Source of the DNA: JADKAV01 sp963733395
Lineage (GTDB): Bacteria > Actinomycetota > Actinomycetes > S36-B12 > UBA10799
Assembly (NCBI GenBank): GCA_963733395.1
Contig: CAVTCZ010000021.1
Span: 186,001 to 250,000, forward strand
Direction of reading: 5' to 3'
Length of the DNA: 64,000 nt
The notes under the pieces are model-generated. The model was not told where the DNA came from and made no database searches. It was given only the letters and a program-made list of their open reading frames with translations. The translations under genes and the position numbers were made by a program. Positions 9,885 to 19,572 of the stretch are shown in pieces; position 1 is the first letter of the stretch; every line of letters starts with the position of its first letter.

Positions 9885-10331
9885 TCACAACTCGCGCTCG
9901 TAGACGAACATCAGCGGTCCGTCGTCACCCTCGGTGCGCCGGAAGCCGGCCTTCTCGTACAGGTGGCGGGCGGCGACGTCGTCCTCGGTGGTGCCCAGAT
10001 GCACGTAGTCGGCGCCCCGTTCGCGGGCGCGCTCGAGGCTCGCGGACAGCAGTGCCTCTCCGATGCCGTCGCCGCGGTGCTCGGGCCGGACGTACAACTC
10101 GGCCAGGTAACACTCGAGGTTGTCGGTCCAGATCGCCGGCTGGAACCGCAGGACGCACACGCCCACGTCCCCGGCGAGCAGCACCTCGGCGTCGGCGGCC
10201 AGCAGCTGGCGTATCCGCTGCGCCAGGACGCTCCGCGGACGGCGTGGGTTCGTCGAACTCCACGTTGAAGTCGTGCAGCAACTGCGCCGATCAGTTCGGC
10301 GTCGTCGGCAGCTCGCCAGGTGGACGTCCAT
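9885..10331 (-). CDS. GNAT family N-acetyltransferase, frameshifted N-terminus
   Basis: GNAT fold acetyltransferase. The C-terminal two thirds read cleanly: ECYLAELYVRPEHRGDGIG is beta4 plus the acetyl-CoA pyrophosphate loop (RxxGxG/A), followed by ARHLYEKAGFRRTEGD. The first 40 residues read only with three frame changes: MDVHLA, then AADDAELIGA, then LLHDFNVEFDEPTPS, then VLAQRIRQLL. Three indels within about 120 bases argue for sequence error here. Start ATG 10331. Acceptor substrate unknown. It is immediately followed by the App1 gene. Confidence 0.8.
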   Translation of the reverse strand: MDVHLASCRRRRTDRRSCCTTSTWSSTNPRRPRSVLAQRIRQLLAADAEVLLAGDVGVCVLRFQPAIWTDNLECYLAELYVRPEHRGDGIGEALLSASLERARERGADYVHLGTTEDDVAARHLYEKAGFRRTEGDDGPLMFVYEREL

Positions 10332-10419
10332 GGTGCTGTCAGGGTATGTCCGAACGGTGTGTTGTCGCCGGACGCCGGCGACGTCTACACTCGCCGCACG
10401 CTGTGATTCGGGAGGTCCG

Positions 10420-11164
10420 ATGTCCCTCATCCGTCGTTCGTTGCTGGTGGCCCTGGTATGCGCATCGCTTGGGGTGCCGGTGCACGCCTCCGAGATCAAT
10501 GGCCAGTCCGGTGGCTACCTGTTCCGCGGACCGGTGAAGGGGCTGGTCACGGTGACGCAGGACGGTGCGAACGTCGCGCTCGCGTTCAACCTGTTCGGTC
10601 TGCAGCCGACGACCAAGTACCGGCTGGTGGCCAGCCGCAAGGGGTGCGGTGCCAGCGGCGGCAAGGTGCTCGCGCGGTCCTTCACCACGGACGGGCGCGG
10701 CACTTCCTGGGATCCGGTTCCGATCCGGGCGGACGCATCGCTGATCACGTCGATGTCCGTGCGCGACCGCGCAACCGGGCAGGTCGTCGCCTGCGCCAAA
10801 CGGGCAGCTGTTCCGGCTGGGTCCGGACAACCCCTCGATCAAGATCGACGCGCCGAAGGCCGTCGTCATGATTTCCGAGGCCGACGCCCTGTGGCAACTG
10901 ATCGAGTCGTTCAGCGGTCTGGAGCCGAGCACCCAGTACCGGACCGTGGCGCTGCCGGGAGGCTGCGTCCCGCGTAGCCAGCCACTGTTCGGGAAGACGT
11001 TCCGGTCGAATGCCCAAGGTGACGCGCTGGTGCGGGTGGGGCGCCAGCAGGTTGCCGGGAAGTCGATCGGTGCCGTGGCACTCATCGAAGCCGGCAGCCG
11101 CGAGGTCCTCGTTCTGCCGAACGCTGTAGCGCAATCGCCCGGTCGGCCTAGGGTGAGCGCATGA
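10420..11164 (+). CDS. secreted protein of unknown function with two repeats, one frameshift
   Basis: I do not recognise the family. ATG 10420 is preceded by GGGAGG and begins a signal peptide (RRSLLVALVCASLGVPVHA). The mature part contains two related blocks of about 90 residues. Block 1 has LQPTTKYRLVASRKGCG and block 2 has LEPSTQYRTVALPGGC, each with a conserved Cys. Reading shifts frame near 10805 (after VVACAK, into NGQLFRLGPDNPSIKI). Its last codons overlap the promoter and first codon of the acyl-CoA synthetase gene. Confidence 0.7.
11149..11160 (+). promoter_or_regulatory. -10 box and leaderless start for fadD
   Basis: TAGGGT at 11149-11154 plus six bases places the transcription start at ATG 11161; no ribosome binding site is visible. 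Confidence 0.55.
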
Positions 11165-12645
11165 ACCTCGCTGAGAACATGACAGCCACCGGGGCTGCAC
11201 ACCCCGAGAACATCGCCATCAAGCTCGACGACTTCGAACTCAGTTACGCCGCACTGGACGGTGCGAGCAGCCTGGCCGCGGGCTGGCTGCGCGATCTCGG
11301 GGTGGGCCCGGGCGACCGCGTGGGCATCATGCTGCCGAACATCCCGCAGTTCCCGATCCTGTACTACGGGGTGTTGCGCCTCGGCGGCATCGTCGTGCCG
11401 ATGAACCCGCTGCTCAAGGAGCGCGAGGTCGAGTACTACCTGTCCGATTCTGGCGCCAAGGTGCTGTTCGGCTGGGAGGGTGTCGCCGGTGAAGCGGGGC
11501 CCGGAGCCGAGGCGGCAGGTGCGAAGTTCGAGGTGGTCGACGGTGACTTCTCCCAGAGGCTCGGCTCGCACCATCCCGCACCCGAAATGGTGGAGCGCCA
11601 GTCCGACGACACCGCGGTCCTGCTCTACACCTCCGGCACCACGGGCAAGCCCAAGGGCGCTGAGTTGACGCACAGCAACCTGCTGAGCAACGTCGAGGCG
11701 ACGGTGGCCCTGTTCGACGGTGGTACCGACGACGTCATCTTCGGCGGCCTGCCGCTGTTCCACTCGTTCGGTCAGATGTGCGGCCTGAACGCGGCGATGA
11801 CCTCGGGTGCGACGCTGACCCTCATCCCCCGGTTCGACCCGACGAAGGCGCTCGAGGTCCTGCAGCGCGACAAGGTCACCGTCATGCAGGGTGTCCCGAC
11901 GATGTACGTGGCGCTGTTGCAGCATCCCGAGCACGGCCAGTACGACACCTCGACCCTGCGGCTGTGCGTCTCCGGCGGGGCTTCGCTGCCGGTCGAAGTA
12001 CTGCGGGGGTTCGAGAAGGACTTCGACGCGATCCTGCTCGAGGGGTACGGGTTGAGCGAGACCAGCCCGGTCGCGTCGTTCAACCATGCGGATCGCGAGC
12101 GCAAGGCTGGCTCCATCGGCACCCCGATCGCCGGGGTCGAGATGCGCCTGATCGACAACGACTGGAACGACGTGGCCGCGGGCGAGATCGGCGAGATCGC
12201 GATCAAGGGCCCGAACGTGATGAAGGGTTACTGGAACCGTCCCGACGCCACCGCGGAGGCGATCCGTGACGACTGGTTCCGCACCGGCGACCTTGCGCGG
12301 GTGGACGAGGACGGGTACTACTTCATCGTCGACCGGGCCAAGGACATGATCATCCGCGGCGGCTACAACATCTACCCGCGCGAGGTCGAGGAGGTGCTGT
12401 ACGAGCACCCCGCTGTGGCCGAGGCCGCGGTGGTCGGCGTGCCTGATCCCGAATACGGCGAGGAGGTCGGCGCGGCGATCACGCTCAAGCCCGGAGCCAC
12501 CGCCAGCGCCGACGAGATCGGTGCGTTCGTCAAGGAGCGGATCGCCGCCTACAAGTACCCGCGCATCGTGTGGTTCCTCGACGAGGGCCTGCCGAAGGGG
12601 CCGACCGGCAAGATCCTGAAGCGGGAGATCCACCCGCCGGCGTAG
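11161..12645 (+). CDS. fadD: long-chain fatty acid--CoA ligase (AMP-binding)
   Basis: Acyl-adenylate-forming enzyme of 494 residues that activates a fatty acid with ATP and CoA. The P-loop LLYTSGTTGKPKGAE (about 157-171), GYGLSETSP, the TGD motif in WFRTGDLARVDEDGY and the C-terminal lysine region PTGKILKRE are all present and in order. It is of the shorter FadD type, most like long-chain acyl-CoA synthetases rather than acetyl-CoA synthetases. It is cytoplasmic or membrane-associated, feeding beta-oxidation or lipid synthesis. Neighbours do not indicate a specific pathway. Confidence 0.93.
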   Translation: MNLAENMTATGAAHPENIAIKLDDFELSYAALDGASSLAAGWLRDLGVGPGDRVGIMLPNIPQFPILYYGVLRLGGIVVPMNPLLKEREVEYYLSDSGAKVLFGWEGVAGEAGPGAEAAGAKFEVVDGDFSQRLGSHHPAPEMVERQSDDTAVLLYTSGTTGKPKGAELTHSNLLSNVEATVALFDGGTDDVIFGGLPLFHSFGQMCGLNAAMTSGATLTLIPRFDPTKALEVLQRDKVTVMQGVPTMYVALLQHPEHGQYDTSTLRLCVSGGASLPVEVLRGFEKDFDAILLEGYGLSETSPVASFNHADRERKAGSIGTPIAGVEMRLIDNDWNDVAAGEIGEIAIKGPNVMKGYWNRPDATAEAIRDDWFRTGDLARVDEDGYYFIVDRAKDMIIRGGYNIYPREVEEVLYEHPAVAEAAVVGVPDPEYGEEVGAAITLKPGATASADEIGAFVKERIAAYKYPRIVWFLDEGLPKGPTGKILKREIHPPA

Positions 12646-12660
12646 GGGTGCGGTGACTGT

Positions 12661-12710
12661 CGGCAGATTGCGCCACGGGCGATTCTGTTGTCGCCTGCGC
12701 AATCTGCCCG
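12661..12710. terminator. inverted repeat between convergent genes
   Basis: CGGCAGATTGCGC at the left pairs with GCGCAATCTGCCCG at the right, with an inner GGCGA/TCGCC pair. It sits between the ends of fadD (+) and the permease (-), so it is a likely two-way terminator. Confidence 0.6.
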
Positions 12711-12748
12711 GCGAGGGTCGACCACAACGGCCCTGGCCCCGAACCTGC

Positions 12749-14039
12749 TCAGGCGTAGCGGAGCAGCAGGTAGGGCACGCACAGCGCGATCGACATCACC
12801 GCTGTGGGCAGGCCGTAGCGCAGCCATCCTGTGAACGAGATGTGCAGGCCGTTCTTGGCGGCGATACCGACCACCACGACGTTGGCGCTCGCCCCGACCA
12901 GGGTGGCGTTGCCGCCGAGGTCGGCTCCCAGCGCCAATGCCCACCACAGCGCACCGTCGTTGCCGAGTTCGGGGTGTTCGGCGATCAGCGTCGCGACCAC
13001 GGGGGTCATGGCGGTGACGAAGGGGATGTTGTCCACTATCGCGGAGGCGACCGCGGAGCCGATCAACACCAGCAACAGGGTGGGGACGACCGCGCCGCCG
13101 GTGAGGGCAGACAGTCGCTGGGCCAGTAGGTCCAGGGCGCCGACCTGCACCAGCGCCCCGACCAGGATGAACAGGCCCATGAAGAACAGCAGGGTCTCCC
13201 ACTCGACATCGTTGATCAGATCCCGTGGCTGCAGTGGTGACAGCAGCAGCATCACCCCGGCGCCGACCAGCGCCACCACGGACGGCGCGATACCGGTCTG
13301 TCGTTGCAGCAGGAACCCGACGATGATCAGCCCCAGCACGACGCTGCTGCGCACCAGCAGTCGCGGGTCGGTGATCGCCTCTCTTTCGTCCAACGCCATC
13401 AACCCCTCGGCGCGGGCCGGGTCACCCTGCAATGCGTGCCGGAACAGGAACCGCGCCAGGACCAGGAAGGCCGCCAGCACCACCAGCACGATCGGGAGTC
13501 AGGTGGATCAGGAAATCCGTGAAGGTGAGGTCCGCGCGGCTGGCGATGATGATGTTGGGCGGGTCGCCGACCAGGGTGGCGGTGCCGCCGATGTTGGACG
13601 CCAGCGCCTCCGCCATCAGGAACGGGATCGGCGCCAGTCCGAGCCGGTCGCACACCAGGAGGGTGACCGGGGCGACCAGCAGGACCGTGGTCACGTTGTC
13701 CAGCAGGGCCGAGGCGCCAGCAGTGACCAGGACCAACAACACCAGCACCCGGTACGGCCGGCCGCCTGCCAGCTTGGCGGCCTTGATCGCCAGGTACTCG
13801 AACACGCCGGTGCGTTTCATGACACCGACGACCAGCATCATGCCCAGCAGCAGGAAGATGACGTCCCAGTCGATGCCGGTCTCAGGAGAGTAGAAAGCTT
13901 CTTCGGAGTCGATGATGCCCAGACCCAGAATCAGGCCTGCTCCGCCGAGGGCCGCGGCGACGCGATGGACCCGCTCGGTGGCGATCAGGACGTAGGCACC
14001 GACGAAGACGGCGACAGCGACCCACGCGAGCAGCGTCAT
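12749..14039 (-). CDS. ArsB/NhaD-type ion transporter, one frameshift
   Basis: Multi-pass permease of the ion-transporter superfamily (ArsB, NhaD, P protein). The N-terminal half (13422-14039) has GGTATLVGDPPNIIIASR, the family signature, and the C-terminal half has the inverted-repeat equivalent GGNATLVGASANVVVVG. About 11-12 membrane helices in total. A frame change near 13500 splits it. It could export arsenite or exchange Na+/H+; the sequence alone does not decide, although no ars regulator is nearby. ATG 14039 overlaps the stop of the upstream CBS gene (ATGA), suggesting translational coupling. Confidence 0.85.
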
Positions 14040-14482
14040 GGAGCCAGATGTTGGATCAGGCGATTCACCGTCACCACGCCCAGCAACCGGCCCCCATCCA
14101 CGACGGCGACCAGGGGGACGTGGGCAGCCGCCATGACCGCCGCGATCTCCACCACCGTGGCTTCACCGTCGACCGCCTGCCCAGGCTGGTCATCGTCGCG
14201 ATCGAGAGCTGCGACGAGGTCCGACACATGCTTGCCGGCCAGTCGCGCCGCCAGGTCATCGGCCGACACCTCGTCCCAGACCCGGCCCAGCGCCGGATCG
14301 TCCAAGACGTAGCGGGGGAGCACCACCCGCATCACCTGCGAGGCGGGCACCACTATGAAGGACTTGCCGTCCTCGACCACCAGTCCGGGCAGGCCCGAGG
14401 ACGCCAGCGTCCCCAGCGCCCCCGTCGCATCATCACCCGGTCGCACAGTCGGGGCCACCTGGGCCAAATCGCGTGCGCGCAT
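14036..14482 (-). CDS. CBS domain protein coupled to the transporter
   Basis: Small protein of 148 residues with a CBS-domain pair: RARDLAQVAPTVRPGDDATGAL and VSDLVAALDRDD through VPLVAVVDGGRLLGVVTVNRL. CBS pairs bind adenine nucleotides and often gate transporters or enzymes. Because its stop codon overlaps the permease start, it is probably the regulatory partner of that permease. ATG 14482 starts the domain directly; a CAGACT box lies seven bases before it, so it could be leaderless. Confidence 0.82.
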   Translation of the reverse strand: MRARDLAQVAPTVRPGDDATGALGTLASSGLPGLVVEDGKSFIVVPASQVMRVVLPRYVLDDPALGRVWDEVSADDLAARLAGKHVSDLVAALDRDDDQPGQAVDGEATVVEIAAVMAAAHVPLVAVVDGGRLLGVVTVNRLIQHLAP

Positions 14483-14687
14483 ACCAAGCAGTCTGGCAGG
14501 TGGACAGCGGTAGCAGTCCGAATCGGTCATCCACTGTCCAGGCAGCAGTTGCGATCCACCGGGGTGAGAAGTGCCACGACGATGTTCCACCGGCGGCCTG
14601 CTGCGCGGCCCTGCCGACGGCGTCAGTGTTGCCTTGACGGGCTCCCGTTGCGGGCGGTCTTCGTGACGAACCGCCCTGCGGACCCCG

Positions 14688-14907
14688 CAACATCGTCACA
14701 AACCCCCGTGCCGGCCACGGAGTCCGCCACCGACCCCACCGATCCGGGGAACCCCCCGACGCGTTCATCGCCGATCTGGCCGCGGCCACCGGCTGCGGAC
14801 AGATCAAGACCGGTGCCCCCGCCCGTGGCGAACGGGTCGCCAAGTACAACCGGCTGATCGAGATCAGCGCCACCAACCCCGACCTGCCCTACGGGCTGGG
14901 CCACTGA
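14688..14907 (+). pseudogene. eno: enolase C-terminal remnant
   Basis: Without a start codon, this frame reads HRSGEPPDAFIADLAAATG followed by CGQIKTGAPARGERVAKYN, unmistakably the last 70 residues of enolase (the SHRSGE and IKTGAPARSERVAKYN regions of the active enzyme), and ends at TGA 14905-14907. The upstream part is eroded and the rest of the gene is absent. A functional enolase must be elsewhere. The remnant abuts two tRNA-Ser genes. Confidence 0.8.
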
Positions 14908-14985
14908 CCGCACCGGCGCGACCGCTCGTCAGACCGCTCCCGGGGTGCCTGCCGTTCGTCAGTGGATTCCGCATCCGGCTTTCAG

Positions 14986-15072
14986 CGGAGGGCCAGGGAT
15001 TCGAACCCTGGGTGACGTTGCCGCCACAACGGTTTTCAAGACCGTCTCCTTAGGCCACTCGGACAGCCCTCC
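14986..15072 (-). tRNA. tRNA-Ser(UGA)
   Basis: Minus strand folds to a type II tRNA of 87 bases: acceptor GGAGGGC/GCCCTCC, anticodon loop CTTGAAA with anticodon TGA, long variable arm, T-arm CAGGG TTCGAAT CCCTG, discriminator G. CCA is not encoded. Confidence 0.95.
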
Positions 15073-15101
15073 CGAGGGCCATTGTGGCAAAGCCCTCCCC
15101 G

Positions 15102-15107
15102 TACACT
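15102..15107 (+). promoter_or_regulatory. -10 box of the tRNA-Ser(GCU) gene
   Basis: TACACT ends seven bases before the mature 5' end of the tRNA, so transcription would start at or next to it. Confidence 0.5.
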
Positions 15108-15114
15108 TGTCGGC

Positions 15115-15205
15115 GGAGGTGTCGCCTAGTCCGGTCTATGGCGCCCGCCTGCTAAGCGGGTTTGGGACTCAAATCCCATCGCGGGTTCAAATCCCGCCAC
15201 CTCCG
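15115..15205 (+). tRNA. tRNA-Ser(GCU)
   Basis: Type II tRNA of 91 bases: acceptor GGAGGTG/CACCTCC, anticodon loop CTGCTAA with anticodon GCT, long variable arm, T-arm GCGGG TTCAAAT CCCGC, discriminator G. CCA not encoded. It is divergent from tRNA-Ser(UGA). Confidence 0.95.
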
Positions 15206-15328
15206 CTCATGGAATGAGGCCCCGGTGCATGCGCCGGGGCCTCTGACATGAGCGGAGCACGCAACGGATTTGGGAGGGCTGAGGCCGCAAGGCCGAAGGC
15301 CGGCTCCCGCCACCTCCGCGCGGGACGG

Positions 15329-15384
15329 CGAAACTTCGCGCCGATTCCGGCCACCGATGGCCGGTTTCGGCCGGAAGTTTCGCG
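15329..15384 (-). terminator. imperfect palindrome after apbE
   Basis: CGAAACTT at 15329 pairs with AAGTTTCG near 15382, with TTCCGGCCA/TGGCCGG inside. It follows the expected apbE stop on the minus strand. The same palindrome occurs at 27061-27118 behind a truncated second apbE end. Confidence 0.6.
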
Positions 15385-15396
15385 CAAGGGCACGTT

Positions 15397-16154
15397 TCAG
15401 GCTGCCGCCCGCCCCAGTCCCAGATCATCCCGCCGGAAACCACCCACGCGGACTGCACCCAGTCGTCCAGGCCGACCAACCCGGCGGGCCCCTGCACCAT
15501 CAACGCCGAGGCCACCGCATCGGCGGTCCCGCCGTCGGCACACAGCACCGTGGCCGAGTCGACCGTCGTGGCGGCGCGGCCGGTGCGGGGATCCACGATG
15601 TGGTCGCCCTGCTCGTAGCGCCCGGAGGTCGCGAGATGGGCGTCGCGGACGACCACCGTCCGCAGGATCCGCTGCCGGTCGCGGGGGTCGGACACACCGA
15701 TCCGCCAGCCGTCGGACTCCGGCCCGGAAGCGCCCCGGCACGTGACATCGCCGGCGGCGTTCACCGAGACGTTGTCGAAACCGTGGGCTTCCAGCACCGC
15801 CGCCGCACGGTCGGCGCCCCAGCCCTTGACGTACCCGCACGGGTCGAATCCGCCGGGCATACGCCACGGGTCGAACGCGCCGTCGCTCAACGACCGGATC
15901 CGGGCGCAGCCGGCGACGACCTCGCGCACGGGCTGCGGCGCTGCCTGCGCCGTGACCTCCCCGCGTCGGATGGCACTGACCACGGAGTCGTCGCGGAACG
16001 GCGAGAGCCACTCATCGATGCGGTGCAGTTCGGCCGCAGCGGCCTCACAAGCCCGAGCGGCGCGGTCAGCATCCAGATCGGGCGCGCGCAGGTCGAACGT
16101 CACGACCGTGCCCCACACCTGCTCGGCGTGGACGAAGCGCTGCCAACTCATCAC
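15397..16154 (-). CDS. apbE: FAD:protein FMN transferase
   Basis: ApbE transfers FMN from FAD to a Thr/Ser of target proteins, outside the membrane in most bacteria. Visible motifs include GTVVTFDLRAP at the N-terminus, GGFDPCGYVKGWGADRAA (FAD-binding region), VNAAGDVTCRG, and the Mg/FAD segment HIVDPRTGRAATTVDSATVL with TADAVASAL. No signal peptide or lipobox is seen. The frame as read runs on past the expected end to 15207. Comparison with the truncated copy near 27130 shows a one-base deletion near 15420, which restores a stop at 15397. The start ATG 16154 overlaps the FMN-binding gene stop, consistent with an enzyme and its substrate in one operon. Confidence 0.9.
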
Positions 16155-16549
16155 AGCCCCGCTTGGGTCAGCGCCGACTGCAGGCTCTGCGCGAAGGCCG
16201 CCGAAGTGTACGAGGCCCCGGACACGCCGTCGACCTGCGCCGACTGCGCCGTCATGGCCTGCTGCTCCAGCGACGGAATCGCGACTGCGCTGATCTGCGA
16301 AGACTTCGGGTCGCTATCCGGATAGCTCACGGCGTTCACGGCCGTGAGCTTGGTGCCTTCGACCGTGACCTCGACCTGCACCGGTCCCCACTGGGTCTGG
16401 CCCGCGGCGCCGGTGTAGGTCTGGGCGGCGGCGGGGTCCTGAGCACCGCTGCCGGCGCTCGTCGAGGCGAACAGACTGCCCGGCTGGTATGCCAGGACGG
16501 CGGCCGTGCCGGCGATGGTCGTCACCGAAACCGCGATGGCGCGTTTCAT
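16151..16549 (-). CDS. exported FMN-binding domain protein
   Basis: Protein of 132 residues with an N-terminal signal or anchor segment (MKRAIAVSVTTIAGTAAVLAY) and an FMN_bind domain. The motif SGASYTS at 110-116 is the flavinylation site recognised by ApbE, whose gene overlaps its 3' end. It should carry covalent FMN and shuttle electrons outside the membrane. AGGAG precedes ATG 16549. It lies just after the flavin reductase-like gene, so reductase, carrier and FMN transferase form one transcription unit. Confidence 0.9.
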   Translation of the reverse strand: MKRAIAVSVTTIAGTAAVLAYQPGSLFASTSAGSGAQDPAAAQTYTGAAGQTQWGPVQVEVTVEGTKLTAVNAVSYPDSDPKSSQISAVAIPSLEQQAMTAQSAQVDGVSGASYTSAAFAQSLQSALTQAGL

Positions 16550-16558
16550 CTCAATCTC

Positions 16559-17939
16559 CTAGAACTCGAAGGACTCGTCGTGGATGCGCTCAGCGGGGAC
16601 ACCGGCCGCTTGCGCACGCTTCGCGGGCGGCCTCGAGGAAGCCGGCCGGCCCGCACACGTACACGTCGCCGCTGGCCACGTCGGGCACGAAGTGGTTGAG
16701 CAGGTGCGCGGTCATCGGGTACTGCTGGCGGGTCCCGGCCAGCAGGAACACCCGGATCCGGCCACCGCTGTGCTCGGCCAGCGCCTGCAACTCATCGGCC
16801 AGCGGTGCCGGCGCGGAATGTGCGCGGTAGAGCACGTCCACCCGCACCGAGGCCGGCAGTTCCTCGACCAGTGCGCGGATCGGTGCGATCCCGATGCCGG
16901 CACCGATCGCGACCACCCGGTCGGTGTGCCGGCGGTCGGCGCGGAATGCCCCGTACGGACCTTCGGCGAACACCCGGGTACCGGGCTTGAGACTGGTCAA
17001 TGCCCCCGATTGGTCACCGAGGTTGCGCACGGTGATCCGCATCCGGGTCGAGGTGGGTGCGGCCGACAGCGAGTAGGGGTGCCCCTGCCACCACCAGCGG
17101 CGGTTGCCGAAGCGCCACGAGAGCCACTGCCCACCCTGGGCCTCGAGGGCTTCCAGTCGCCGCCCCACGAGGTGGACGTGCACGGTCTCGGAGTCCACGG
17201 GCTCAACCGCGGCGACCCGCAGGTCGTGGCGCAGGGATTGCACCAGTGGCATCACGAACCGGTATCCGATGATCAGACCGAACACCAACACGTACAACCC
17301 GACCCACCAGGCGGTGGCGAGGCGATGGCCGACGAAGACGCTGCCGGTGGTGATCTGGTGGCCGAACCCCAGCGCGACCGCGAGGTAGAAGTACATGTGA
17401 GCGACGTGCCAGGTGTCGTAGGACATCCGGCGCCGGATCGGCCGCCAGGCGACGAGGCCCAGGCCCACCATGATGATGGTCGCCGCCATCGCCGGCAGCA
17501 TCCAGCCGAAGCCGAACGTCAGTGAGACCAACTCGCTCACCGGGCCGACCCCCGAGGCCTGCGCGTACCCGAGCGTGGTGAAGACCACGTGGCCGACGAT
17601 GAGGATCAACGTCCACGGTCCGAGGGTGCGATGCCACGCGGTCAACCGGTCCTGACCGACCTCGTGCTCCACCCAGGGGATGCGGGCCATCAACACCATG
17701 CTCAGCAGGGCCGCGTAGGTCCCGGCCATGGCGGTCACGATGCCCAGAGCGTTGGCCAAGGCACCCGGCTGCGACCACGTCGTCTGCGCCAGGGCTGGCA
17801 CGGTCAGACCCATGGTCACGCCGAAGCCGATGCCCGCGGCCAGCGTCGCCAGGTTCTCTGCGCGGTGGCTGGGCTGCGGCCGCCGAGGACCGGCAACGGG
17901 CTGATCGGTGCCCACGGTGGGTCGTTCCACGATCGTCAT
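16559..17939 (-). CDS. ferric reductase-like transmembrane flavoprotein, frameshift near the end
   Basis: Six-helix ferric-reductase-like domain with bis-heme histidines (LTAWHRTLG, LIVGHVVFT, DTWHVAHMYFY) joined to a cytoplasmic FAD/NAD(P)H oxidoreductase domain (HPYSLSAAPTS for FAD, GAGIGIAPIRALV and VYVCGPAGFLEAA for NAD(P)H). The natural C-terminus AERIHDESFEF ending at 16559 is reached only after a frame change near 16605. The protein should move electrons from cytoplasmic NAD(P)H across the membrane via heme. With the downstream FMN-binding protein and ApbE this resembles the extracytosolic flavinylation redox systems known in Actinomycetota. The electron acceptor is unknown. Confidence 0.88.
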
Positions 17940-18043
17940 GGCTCCACTGTCGGCGGTGTAGGTGAGTGATCGGTAAGAAGCACGTTGGAATCGCGAGTGA
18001 CCCGGCGTACGGTGGTGGTTCGCGCTCGGCGAAGGGATGCCTC

Positions 18044-19514
18044 ATGACTGCAGTTGCTCTGGCCGCGGCCGTGGGTATCGGCGCGGGGTTACTCTCCGGG
18101 GTGGCACAGCCATCGACGGCCGACGCGATCTCCTGGAAGGCCTGCGGCGAGCGGCTCGAATGCGCCCGGGTAGAGGTGCCGCTGGACTGGGATCGTCCCA
18201 ACGGCAAGACCATCAGCCTGAAGGTGATCCGCCACCCGGCCAGCCGCCCCGACCAGCGGATCGGTTCGGTGTTCCTCAATCCGGGCGGGCCCGGGGAATC
18301 CGGGGTCGGCCTGGTGAAGGGGGCCGGCGACGACCTCGATACCTGGGGCGACGGCAGGTTCGATGTGGTCAGCTGGGATCCCCGCGGCACCAACGCCAGC
18401 ACCCCGGTGCGATGCTTCCGCAACGACCGCAGTGCCGCCACGGTTCTGGAAGGGCGCGTCGATCCCGACCACCGGCAGCGCGTCGAAGGCGTTCCAGCGC
18501 AAGAGCGCGGCCCTGGCCCGCCGTTGCGGGAAGGTCAGCGGCTGGCTGCTGCCGCACATCTCGACCGCCGACACCGCCCGCGACCTCGACTACCTGCGTC
18601 GGCTCGTCGGCGATCGCACGCTCACCTACGTGGGCCTGTCCTACGGCACGTACCTCGGGCAGACCTACGCGAACATGTACCCCGGTCGGGTCCGGGCGAT
18701 GCTGCTCGACGGCGTCGTGGACCCGGTGGCCTACTCGCGCAACGCGGAGGCGCGGGCTGCGAACTCGGTGTCCAGCACCGATGCGGTCTTCGACAAGTTC
18801 CTCGAGCTCTGCCGCCGGGCCGGGCCCGGGGAGTGTGCGCTCGCCGGGCACAGCCGCACCCCTGCGCAGCGCGTGCAGCGACTGTTCGAGCGGGTGCGCC
18901 GGGCGCCGGGGACTCTGACTGAGGGCGACCTGCTGCTCTCGCAGTTCCAGCCGCTGCGCAATCCCGCGGCGTGGCCCGGGAACGCGGCCTCGCTCGACGC
19001 CGCGCTCGGCGGCGACGCAGCAGCCCTCATCGCGGAAGCCAGCGGGTACCTCACCCCGGCGGGCTGGAACGGCGCCACCACGTCGGCCGCGATCCAGTGC
19101 GCGGACGCCCCCGCCCGCAAGCCGCTGCGCGACTGGCCGCAGGTCATCGGCCGGCTCGATGGGATCAGCCGCATGCAGGGCAAGGTGAACGGCTGGTGGC
19201 TGTGGGCTCCCTGCGCCGCCTGGCCGGTGCGCGGTCAGGACAGTTACCGCGGACCGTGGACGGCTTCGACGCCCAACCCGATCCTGCTGATCGGTACCCG
19301 GCACGACCCCAACACGGCCTACCTGAATGCGGTTCGCGCCCAGCGACGCCTGGGCAATGCGGTGCTGCTCACCCACGACGGCTACGGCCACATCAGTTAC
19401 CAGGATCCGAGCGCCTGCGTGGATCGGGCGCGGACGGCGTACCTGGTGGACCTGGCGATGCCCACCAACGGAACGGTCTGCAAGCCGGACCAGAAACCCT
19501 TCGGCGCGGGCTGA
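18044..19514 (+). CDS. secreted TAP-like alpha/beta hydrolase (tripeptidyl aminopeptidase type), one frameshift
   Basis: Secreted alpha/beta hydrolase like mycobacterial and streptomycete tripeptidyl aminopeptidases (SlpD/SlpE, CaeA). ATG 18044 follows GAAGGGA and starts a signal peptide. NPGGPGESGV is the oxyanion region, GLSYGTYLG carries the nucleophile Ser, LIGTRHDPNTAY the Asp and DGYGHISYQDPSAC the His, in a C-terminal TAP domain ending with paired Cys. A frame change is needed near 18460, between SAATVLEG and ASKAFQRKSAALARRC. It would release short peptides in the envelope or medium. Confidence 0.87.
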
Positions 19515-19572
19515 GCCGCCGGTTCGCCTGAGAACAGGACTACTGTCGGGCATCTGAGGAACTGGAGACGCC

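Noticed and set aside
9023..10537. 504-codon plus-strand open frame
   Set aside because: Antisense to App1 and the GNAT gene, which have clear domains on the other strand.
10339..12702. 787-codon minus-strand open frame
   Set aside because: Lies opposite the well-conserved fadD gene and has no recognisable motif.
12831..14312. 493-codon plus-strand open frame
   Set aside because: Runs antisense through the permease and CBS genes, Thr/Ser/Arg-rich without any domain.
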